In this document: in pieces, positions 17,814-25,086 of the stretch
Layout: each line of letters opens with the position of its first letter
How positions within the stretch are numbered: the stretch's first letter is position 1
DNA from: an uncultured Bacteroidales bacterium
Lineage (GTDB): Bacteria; Bacteroidota; Bacteroidia; Bacteroidales; UBA932
Direction of reading: 5' to 3'
Length of the DNA stretch: 64,000 nucleotides
Assembly (NCBI GenBank): GCA_949295645.1
Contig: CASFLY010000130.1
Span: 26,168 to 90,167 of the forward strand
Program-made: the position numbers and the translations under genes
Notes under the pieces: model-generated
Database searches by the model: none
What the model was told of the DNA's origin: nothing
Seen by the model: only the letters and a program-made list of their open reading frames with translations

Positions 17814-19013
17814 ATGAAAGATTTTTTGAACAACAACGACGGCAGGAACAATTCCCTCAAGAAGAAAATACTCGGATTGTGCGTGACGGACGGGGATTTC
17901 AGCATCGCCGGGCTCAGCAACGGGCTCAATGCAAGCATACCTACCGTCACCAAGCTTCTGAGTGAACTGATGGAGGAGGGCTTCATCGAGGACCTCGGAA
18001 AGCAGGGGACTTCCGGAGGGCGCAAGCCGAACATCTACGGACTCTGCGCCTCGGCCGGCTATCTGGTCGGGGTGGACATAGGGACGCAGGACGTAAGCGT
18101 GGCCGTCACGGATTTCAAGGGGAACGTCATCGCTTACAGGGAGAACCTGAATGTGACGCTGGAGAGTACCGAGGCCTCGTTCAGGAAGATGTGCGACGCA
18201 CTTCTCGGATATATTTCCACTTTGAACATAGACCGCGACAGGATTCTGGCCTACGGGATAAACCTCACGGGCAGGGTGAACTGCGAGACGGGCTTCAGCT
18301 TTTCCTATTTCATCGGAGAGGATCGCCCTCTTACGGCCTATCTGGAGGAAATGCTCGGCAAGACGGTCTTCATCGACAACGATTCCAGGGCCATGGCTTA
18401 CGGAGAGTATATCTGCGGAGTGGGCAACGGGGAGAAGAACATGCTGTTCATAAATCTCAGCTGGGGTCTCGGGATGGGGATGGTCCTCGACGGGAAGCTC
18501 TCTTACGGCAAGTCCGGGTATTCCGGGGAAATAGGCCATTTCCCGTACAAGGACAACGACATAATGTGCCGTTGCGGAAAAATAGGCTGCCTCGAGACCG
18601 TGGCTTCGGGCTCGGCCATATACAGGTTCTTCATGGACAGGCTCGAAAGCGGCAGGGCTTCCGTCCTGAAGCCGAAATTCGACAGGAAAGAGGAAATATC
18701 GCTGGATGAGATAGTCGATGCCTTGAAAGAGGAGGACGTCCTGGCCATAGAGGCAGTGGAGGCGACGGGCAGGGAACTCGGCCGGGCTATAGCCGGCCTG
18801 ATCAACATCTTCAATCCTGAGCTTGTGGTCATCGGAGGCCGTCTTGCCGTGGCGAAAGACTATCTTATGCTGCCTATTATGGGGGCCATAAACAAATATT
18901 CCCTTATCGTGGTAAGCAAGGACACCGCCGTGAAGTTCTCGAAACTCGGCACGGAAGGTGGGGCTCTCGGGGCCTGCATGCTTTCCCGCAGCAAACTCAT
19001 CGGTCTGATCTGA
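17814..19013 (+). CDS. ROK-family transcriptional regulator / sugar kinase
   Basis: This 399-residue protein has an N-terminal winged helix (about 15-75; I-A-G-L-S-N-G-L-N-A-S-I-P-T-V-T-K-L-L) joined to a ROK domain with the ATP-site D-I-G-T-Q-D, I-N-L-S-W-G-L-G, E-I-G-H and the zinc motif C-R-C-G-K-I-G-C-L-E. Such NagC/XylR-like proteins sense a sugar or sugar phosphate and repress catabolic genes. As the only regulator in the orphan locus it is the best candidate to control the divergent promoters near 13.6 kb; this is inference from context. Confidence 0.88.
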   Translation: MKDFLNNNDGRNNSLKKKILGLCVTDGDFSIAGLSNGLNASIPTVTKLLSELMEEGFIEDLGKQGTSGGRKPNIYGLCASAGYLVGVDIGTQDVSVAVTDFKGNVIAYRENLNVTLESTEASFRKMCDALLGYISTLNIDRDRILAYGINLTGRVNCETGFSFSYFIGEDRPLTAYLEEMLGKTVFIDNDSRAMAYGEYICGVGNGEKNMLFINLSWGLGMGMVLDGKLSYGKSGYSGEIGHFPYKDNDIMCRCGKIGCLETVASGSAIYRFFMDRLESGRASVLKPKFDRKEEISLDEIVDALKEEDVLAIEAVEATGRELGRAIAGLINIFNPELVVIGGRLAVAKDYLMLPIMGAINKYSLIVVSKDTAVKFSKLGTEGGALGACMLSRSKLIGLI

Positions 19014-19090
19014 CGTCAACGGGGCGGACGTCCCGGAGATAATATATTGTCGGAATTTCACATTTTATGCGTGAAGTTCCGACTTTTGCA

Positions 19091-19098
19091 TAAATTTG
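19091..19098 (+). promoter_or_regulatory. -7 box for the activase-related gene
   Basis: TAAATTTG, with the ATG only 15 bp downstream. This argues against the upstream TTG at 19047 as the start codon and suggests a very short leader. Confidence 0.5.
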
Positions 19099-19112
19099 CA
19101 CCTTGTTCCGAT

Positions 19113-22100
19113 ATGCCGATGATGTACTGTTTAGGGATAGACATAGGTTCCACGACTATGAAGGCCGCCCTCACCGATGACGGGGGGAATGTCCTGTTTG
19201 CCGACTACAGAAGGCACAACACCGACATTGTCGCGACAGCGTCCGCCATGCTTTCCGACCTGGAAAAAAGGGCCGGGGACGCGGAGGCGGCTGTGGCGCT
19301 GACAGGCTCGGTGGGAATGGGCTATGCCGAAAGCCTCGGCCTGGAATTCGTGCAGGAAGTGATCTGCGCATCGGAAGCCGTAAGGGAAAAATATCCGGAA
19401 GTGAAGACCCTTGTCGACATCGGAGGGGAAGACAGCAAGATGATCTTCTTCGAGGAAGGCAGGGTGCCCGACATCAGGATGAACGGGAACTGTGCCGGAG
19501 GGACCGGGGCCTTCATAGACCAGACGGCCTCCCTGATAGGGGCCGATCCTTCGGACATCGGTGCCCTGGCCCGGGAAGCGTCCGGGGTCCATCCTATCGC
19601 ATCGCGCTGCGGCGTTTTCGCCAAGACCGACATACAGAACCTGCTCAGCAGGAACGTGGGCAGGGCCGACATAGCGGCCTCTGTTCTCGACTCGGTGTCG
19701 CGCCAGGTGGTCACATCCTTAGCCAGGGGCACCGACATAAAGCCGAAAGTCTTTCTCTGCGGCGGCCCGTTCGCATTCATTCCCGAACTTCGCGAATATA
19801 TGATGAAGGCCCTCGGCCTTCCCGTGAGCGAGTGCATCGTGCCGGAAAACGCCCAGTTCATCCCGGCCACGGGTGCGGCACTGTATGCCCGCAGGCAGGG
19901 CGGTGCGCCTGTCCGGCTGTCGGAACTCAGGAAAAAGTTCGAAAACTACAGGCCCGATGCCGGAGCGGTTTCCGGCAGGCTGGCCCCGCTTTTCGGCAGC
20001 CGGGCCGAATACGACGAGTGGCTTGCCTCGGGAACCTTGTACCGGACTCCCAAGGCGGAGCCTGACTGCTCCAGGCCGGGCCTGTACTGGCTCGGGGTGG
20101 ATTCCGGCAGCACCACGACAAAGGTCGTGCTTGTCGATGCCGGCGGGGCCATAGTGCATACCGACTACCTGAAGAACAGCGGGGACAGTTTCGGAACCTT
20201 CATCGGAAGCATGCGAAGGTTCATGTCTTCTGTCCCGCATCCTGAAAACATACGGATAGTCTCTTCCAGCGTCACAGGCTATGGCGAGAACATGCTCCGG
20301 GGCACTACGGGGATCGAGCACGGCATCGTTGAGACCATGGCGCATTTCATGGCTGCCCGGGAGGTGTCTCCCGACGTGACATTCGTCCTGGACATCGGAG
20401 GCCAGGACATGAAGGCCATTTTCTGCGAAAACGGAAGCATACACCGGATGGAGCTGAACGAGGCCTGCTCATCGGGCTGCGGGTCGTTTTTAGAGAGTTT
20501 CGCGGACAGTCTCGGCTACAGCATAGGACAGTTCGCGGAGATGGCCTGTTTTGCCGGGAACCCCTGCGACCTCGGCTCGCGCTGTACCGTATTCATGAAT
20601 TCGCGTGTGAAACAGGCGATGCGCGAAGGCGCCCTGCCGGAAGACATCGCTGCCGGGTTCAGTTACTCCGTGGTCAGGAACTGCCTTTTCAAGGTCCTGA
20701 AACTTGCCGATACGGCCGAACTCGGAAGGAATATCGTCGTCCAGGGCGGAACGTTCCGCAACCATTCTATCATAAGGGCCCTTGAGAAAAGCCTCGGCTG
20801 CCGCGTCTCGTTTTCGGACATCCCGGAACTGATGGGGGCCTACGGGTGTGCACTGTACGCAAGGCGGAAGTCTCCCGTGGTTTCTGACAGGTCCCTCACA
20901 CTCGACGACTTCATCCGGGACAGCGCTTACACGTCCTCGACAGTGGTCTGCCCGGGATGCAACAACAGCTGCAAGGTTCTCGAGATGACGTTCCGCAGCG
21001 GAAAGAAATATTATTCCGGAAACAACTGCGAAAAGGTGTTCGGCAACGATGTGGAAAAGGCCGCCCGGAAAGGGGTGAATATGTTTGCCGAGAAGTACCG
21101 GATGCTGTTCGGCAGGACTCTTTGCAAAGACGGCAGACGCCTGAGAATCGGCATCCCGCGGGGACTCGGGATATATGAAGACTACCCGTTCTGGCACACC
21201 CTGCTGACACACTGCGGTTTCGAACCCGTGCTTTCGTCTCCTTCAAGCAACGGACTGTACGACAAGGGAATACGTTTTACGATGTCGGACAATATCTGTT
21301 TTCCGGCAAAACTGATGCACGGGCATATCCTCGACCTGGTCGGGAAAAGGGTGGACAGGATATTCTATCCTTATGTGGTCTTCGAGCGCAAGGAAGACGA
21401 AAAATCCCGCAACAGCTATAACTGCCCGGTGGTTTCCGGCTATTCGGACGTCCTGAAAAGCTCCATGGGGGCTGCCATAGGCCGGGGGATCCCGTTCGAC
21501 GCCCCTGTCCTTTCCTTTGCGGACAGGCAGCTGATGTACGCTTCCTGTATCGAATATCTCGGCTCTCTCGGCGTGGATGCCGCCACGGCCCGTGCGGCGG
21601 TGGATGAGGCGGACGAGGCCCAGAAAGCTTTCTCGGCGGCATTGACGGAGAGGGCGGAAGCCGTTCTGGAAAACGCCGTGAAGGAAAACAGGATGGTCAT
21701 CCTCCTTGCCTGCAGGCCTTATCACATCGATCCGCTGGTCGAGCACAGGATATCGGAGGCGATAGCGGATATGGGAATAGACGTCATTACCGTGGATGCG
21801 GCCGCCCGCTCCGGAAGCGGCGTGTTCGGAAACATCAATGCAGTCAGCCAGTGGGCCTGGCCGAACCGCGTTTTCAAGTCTGCCTGGTTCGTGGGCGAGC
21901 ATCCGTATCCGAAGCTCCATTTCGTGGAACTGACTTCTTTCGGCTGCGGCCCGGATGCCTTTATTCTCGACGAAGTGGCTTCTGTCCTGCGGCGTCACGG
22001 AAAGAATCTGACGGCATTGAAGATAGACGACGTGAACAATATCGGTTCCCTGAAACTCAGGATAAGGTCGCTTGTGGAAAGTGCCATGCTGAAGGAACCT

Positions 22101-23432
22101 CCGGCCGGGACGGCGGAAAGCTACAAATGCTCCGCAAAAGACGGTTCCGGGGCAGAAAGAGGCATTGCACCGGAACGCAGTGCAGGTGCTCCCGTAAGGA
22201 CGAAGCCGTTCGGGGTAGAAGACCGTCGCCGCACCATCGTGATCCCTTATTTTGCCGAAGGCTATTCCGAGTTCATCGCCCCCGTGTTCAGGCTTATGGG
22301 CTATAAGGCGATGGTCCTTCCTCCGGGTACGCAGGCCGATGTAGACACGGGGCTGAAATTCGCGAACAACGACATCTGTTATCCGGCTACGATCGTGGTG
22401 GGGTCCATCATCAATTTCCTGAGGAGCGGACAGCTGCCGAGGGAGGAGACGGCCGTGATTATGTACCAGACCGGAGGGCAGTGCCGGGCCACGAATTATT
22501 TCGCCCTTATCCAGAATGCGATGGTGGCCGAGGGGTTTGCGGACGTGCCGGTGATTTCAGTGTCGAAGAGCGCGGCCCTGCTTGACAACCAGCCCGGTTT
22601 TTCCATCGACTGGAAAAAATATGCGAAAATCATAGTGCATACGGTCCTTTTTGCCGACTGCCTGTCGAAACTGTATCATTCGGCAGTCGTCAGGGAGAAG
22701 TCAGCAGGACTTGCAGGCAGCCTGCGTGACAGGTACACGGCACTGGCGGGACAGCGTATCCTTGCGGGAGACAGCAAGGGGCTGAAGAAGCTGATCCGTC
22801 AGGCTGCGGAGGAGTTCGCCGCTTCGATAAGGCCTGACGTGAATGCGCCCAAGATAGGGGTGGTCGGCGAGATATATGTGAAATACAACGGTTTCAGCAA
22901 CAGGAACGTGGTAAAGTGGCTGAATGCCCATGGCGTAGAGGCGGTGGCCCCGTGCATCCTGAACTTTTTCCTTACGGCATTCGCAAACCGGCATGTGAAC
23001 AGGGAAAAGCACATCAGACGGCAGCAGACTCCTCTCTGGGTCACGGACTTTTTCTACCGCTGGATAATGCACTATGCCGTCGATTTCGACAGGGCCTGCT
23101 CGGTGTACCCTTATTATCACAGGTTTTCGGACATATTTCGGGATGCCGAGAAGGCGTCGAGGATAGTGAATCTGGCGGGCGATTTCGGGGAAGGGTGGTT
23201 CCTTCCTGCGGAGATTTCGAACCTGGCCGAGGACGGGGTTATGAACGTGATCAGCCTCCAACCGTTCGGATGTATAGCCAACCATATCATTTCCAAGGGA
23301 ATAGAAAAGAGGGTGAAGCAGCTTTATCCGGGTATGAACCTGCTCTTCCTGGATTTTGACAGCAACACCTCCGAAGCGAATGTGCATAACAGGCTGCATT
23401 TTATGGTGGAAAATGCCAAAAGCGGTGAATAG
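19113..23432 (+). CDS. Giant acyl-CoA dehydratase activase-related protein
   Basis: This protein of about 1439 residues has two tandem BcrA/BadF/HgdC-type ATPase domains. The first starts L-G-I-D-I-G-S-T-T-M-K (residue 5 on) with Cys127 in N-C-A-G-G-T-G and Cys166 in S-R-C-G-V-F, the pair that binds the [4Fe-4S] cluster in the family. The second starts L-G-V-D-S-G-S-T-T-T-K (about 327) with C-S-S-G-C-G. A DUF2229-like region (about 660-880) and a C-terminal part resembling 2-hydroxyglutaryl-CoA dehydratase subunits follow. Related enzymes use ATP-driven electron transfer to start radical dehydration of 2-hydroxyacyl-CoA; large fused versions like this are widespread in anaerobes without a confirmed substrate. 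Repeats begin on the base after its TAG stop. Confidence 0.85.
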   Translation: MPMMYCLGIDIGSTTMKAALTDDGGNVLFADYRRHNTDIVATASAMLSDLEKRAGDAEAAVALTGSVGMGYAESLGLEFVQEVICASEAVREKYPEVKTLVDIGGEDSKMIFFEEGRVPDIRMNGNCAGGTGAFIDQTASLIGADPSDIGALAREASGVHPIASRCGVFAKTDIQNLLSRNVGRADIAASVLDSVSRQVVTSLARGTDIKPKVFLCGGPFAFIPELREYMMKALGLPVSECIVPENAQFIPATGAALYARRQGGAPVRLSELRKKFENYRPDAGAVSGRLAPLFGSRAEYDEWLASGTLYRTPKAEPDCSRPGLYWLGVDSGSTTTKVVLVDAGGAIVHTDYLKNSGDSFGTFIGSMRRFMSSVPHPENIRIVSSSVTGYGENMLRGTTGIEHGIVETMAHFMAAREVSPDVTFVLDIGGQDMKAIFCENGSIHRMELNEACSSGCGSFLESFADSLGYSIGQFAEMACFAGNPCDLGSRCTVFMNSRVKQAMREGALPEDIAAGFSYSVVRNCLFKVLKLADTAELGRNIVVQGGTFRNHSIIRALEKSLGCRVSFSDIPELMGAYGCALYARRKSPVVSDRSLTLDDFIRDSAYTSSTVVCPGCNNSCKVLEMTFRSGKKYYSGNNCEKVFGNDVEKAARKGVNMFAEKYRMLFGRTLCKDGRRLRIGIPRGLGIYEDYPFWHTLLTHCGFEPVLSSPSSNGLYDKGIRFTMSDNICFPAKLMHGHILDLVGKRVDRIFYPYVVFERKEDEKSRNSYNCPVVSGYSDVLKSSMGAAIGRGIPFDAPVLSFADRQLMYASCIEYLGSLGVDAATARAAVDEADEAQKAFSAALTERAEAVLENAVKENRMVILLACRPYHIDPLVEHRISEAIADMGIDVITVDAAARSGSGVFGNINAVSQWAWPNRVFKSAWFVGEHPYPKLHFVELTSFGCGPDAFILDEVASVLRRHGKNLTALKIDDVNNIGSLKLRIRSLVESAMLKEPPAGTAESYKCSAKDGSGAERGIAPERSAGAPVRTKPFGVEDRRRTIVIPYFAEGYSEFIAPVFRLMGYKAMVLPPGTQADVDTGLKFANNDICYPATIVVGSIINFLRSGQLPREETAVIMYQTGGQCRATNYFALIQNAMVAEGFADVPVISVSKSAALLDNQPGFSIDWKKYAKIIVHTVLFADCLSKLYHSAVVREKSAGLAGSLRDRYTALAGQRILAGDSKGLKKLIRQAAEEFAASIRPDVNAPKIGVVGEIYVKYNGFSNRNVVKWLNAHGVEAVAPCILNFFLTAFANRHVNREKHIRRQQTPLWVTDFFYRWIMHYAVDFDRACSVYPYYHRFSDIFRDAEKASRIVNLAGDFGEGWFLPAEISNLAEDGVMNVISLQPFGCIANHIISKGIEKRVKQLYPGMNLLFLDFDSNTSEANVHNRLHFMVENAKSGE

Positions 23433-23647
23433 TGTCATGTCGAGCGGCCCCCACGCTGGTCATGTCGAGCGATCCCCACGCTGTCATGTCGAGCGATCCC
23501 CACGCTGTCATGTCGAGCGATCCCCACGCTGTCATGTCGAGCGACCTCCATGCTGTCATGTCGAGCGTAGTCGAGACATCTGCCCATCATACAAGGAGCA
23601 AAAAAGCAGATCTCTCGACTCCGCCTGCAGCTCCGCTCGAGATGACA
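23433..23647 (+). repeat. 24-bp tandem array plus short and long palindromic repeat copies
   Basis: Five units of 24-25 bp (23433, 23457, 23482, 23506, 23530), each starting with TGTCATGTCGAGCG or nearly so, are followed by a short copy (about 23554-23583, TGTCATGTCGAGCGTAGTCG...) and then an inverted 41-bp long copy (23607-23647). The array starts directly after the upstream stop codon. The short and inverted long copies can pair as a hairpin. There are no spacers between units, so it is not a CRISPR. Confidence 0.9.
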
Positions 23648-23679
23648 ATATGACGGAAACGGTAAGAAGAATTTGAAAA

Positions 23680-24957
23680 ATGGATAAGATGATGAAATAC
23701 AAGAGATTAGTAATCGTGATGGCAGCTGTGGCATCAGTGACGGTGTTCGCCGGATGCCGGCAGGATGGTGCAGGGGAAAGGGCGCATGAGGGGAAGGAAT
23801 CCGTGGCGGAGACCGCGGACGGAGGGTTGTGGGGCTTTGCGGCCGACAGCCTCGAAATGGAGGAAAGCAGGGTGCGCAGGGGCGATTTCTTCTCTACGAT
23901 ACTGATACGCAACGGGCTGACTGCCCAGGAAGCCTACAATCTTTCGGAAGCCGTCGACAGCGCTTTCGACGTGAGGTCCATAAGGGTGGGGAATACCTAC
24001 AGGACGTGGACGGCGCCGTCGGGGCAGCTGGAGTATCTGGCATACGATATCGACAGGATAAGGAGCGTGGTGTTCGGATGCAGGCCTCCTTACGGGGTCT
24101 TCTATACGGAGAAGCCGGTGCTGACGGAAACGAAGTCGGTGGACGTCACCATAGAGTCGTCGCTGTGGAACGACATGACAGCGGCCGGGGCCCCGGCCCT
24201 GCTGATTCTGACCCTTTCGGACATATATGCCTGGACTGTAGACTTTTTCGGACTGCAGAAAGGGGACAGGTTCAGTGTCATCTATGACGAAAAGACCTGC
24301 GACGGGGAGGTGATCGCAGTGGATACCGTACGTTACGCCCTGTTCTCGAGCAGGGGAGAGTCGTGGCCGGCCATAATGTTCGACCAGCACGACGGAGGGA
24401 ATATCTACTGGAACGAGAAAGGGGAGAGTATGAGGAAGGCTTTCCTGAAAGCGCCTCTGCACTATTCGAGGATAAGCTCCGGATTCAGCTATGCCAGAAG
24501 GCATCCTATCACGCGGAAGGTCCAGCCGCACACCGGTGTGGACTATGCCGCCCCGGCAGGAACCCCGGTGGTGACGATCGGTGACGGAGTGGTGACGAGC
24601 GCTAAAAACGAGGGTGCCGGCGGCAATGTCATCAGGATCCGGCACAATTCGGTCTATTCCACAGCCTATCTGCATCTGTCGAAATACGCTTCCGGCATCA
24701 GGGCCGGCAGGCGCGTGAAGCAGGGCGAGGTCATCGGTTATGTCGGCTCTACGGGCCGCAGCACCGGGCCGCACCTCGACTTCCGTGTCTGGAAAAACGG
24801 TACTCCGATCAACCCTCTCAAGATGGAATCCCCTCCGGCCGAGCCTTTGAAAAAGGAAAACGCCGAGGCATTCAGGGCAGTGGCGGAAAAATACCATACC
24901 CGCATCCTCCGCTGCGAGGCATCGGGTATGGTAGAGGAAATCCTGGAACATCTGTAG
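23680..24957 (+). CDS. M23-family peptidase lipoprotein
   Basis: This 425-residue protein has a signal with lipobox F-A-G-C near residue 24. An N-terminal region (about 60-250) resembles the LysM/OapA-like part of Csd3/MepM-type proteins. The C-terminal LytM domain starts at S-S-G-F-S-Y and has the zinc motif H-T-G-V-D-Y (H-x3-D). The second motif reads G-P-H-L-D-F where LytM enzymes usually have H-x-H, so one zinc ligand is Asp; this variant seems common in Bacteroidota. It probably trims peptidoglycan cross-links. The start at 23680 has AAGAAGAA upstream; Met4 or Met5 are alternatives. The 3' end faces the GH2 gene across another repeat. Confidence 0.88.
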   Translation: MDKMMKYKRLVIVMAAVASVTVFAGCRQDGAGERAHEGKESVAETADGGLWGFAADSLEMEESRVRRGDFFSTILIRNGLTAQEAYNLSEAVDSAFDVRSIRVGNTYRTWTAPSGQLEYLAYDIDRIRSVVFGCRPPYGVFYTEKPVLTETKSVDVTIESSLWNDMTAAGAPALLILTLSDIYAWTVDFFGLQKGDRFSVIYDEKTCDGEVIAVDTVRYALFSSRGESWPAIMFDQHDGGNIYWNEKGESMRKAFLKAPLHYSRISSGFSYARRHPITRKVQPHTGVDYAAPAGTPVVTIGDGVVTSAKNEGAGGNVIRIRHNSVYSTAYLHLSKYASGIRAGRRVKQGEVIGYVGSTGRSTGPHLDFRVWKNGTPINPLKMESPPAEPLKKENAEAFRAVAEKYHTRILRCEASGMVEEILEHL

Positions 24958-24998
24958 TCCCCTCTCGGCAATTCCCTTTCTCCGGTCATTTCGACCAA

Positions 24999-25065
24999 TG
25001 TCATCTCGACCGGAGCCGCCGCATTGTCATCTCGAGCGGAGCCGCAGGCGGAGTCGAGAGATCTG
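24999..25065 (+). repeat. Tandem palindromic repeat copies
   Basis: A degenerate copy from 24999 (TGTCATCTCGACCGGAG...) is followed by a full 41-bp long copy at 25025-25065, which differs from the copy at 27673-27713 at one position and from the inverted copy at 23607-23647 at one position. It lies between the convergent M23 and GH2 genes. Confidence 0.85.
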
Positions 25066-25086
25066 TTCCATTACTTCGGAGCGGTG

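Noticed and set aside
19012-19045. GACGTC...GACGTC pair after the ROK gene as a terminator
   Set aside because: The two six-base palindromes are short and not followed by a T-run; chance in GC-rich DNA is likely.
19047-19112. TTG start 22 codons upstream of the activase-related gene
   Set aside because: A TAAATTTG -7 box lies between it and the ATG at 19113, and the extra residues do not resemble the family N-terminus.
23433-23553. CRISPR-like array of 24-bp repeats
   Set aside because: Units follow each other directly with no spacers, and no cas genes are present. It is a tandem repeat derived from a palindromic element.
23434-23676. Several small reading frames with repeated peptides over the repeat block
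   Set aside because: They are translations of the 24-bp tandem repeat; 24 is a multiple of three, so frames stay open. No homology or start signal.
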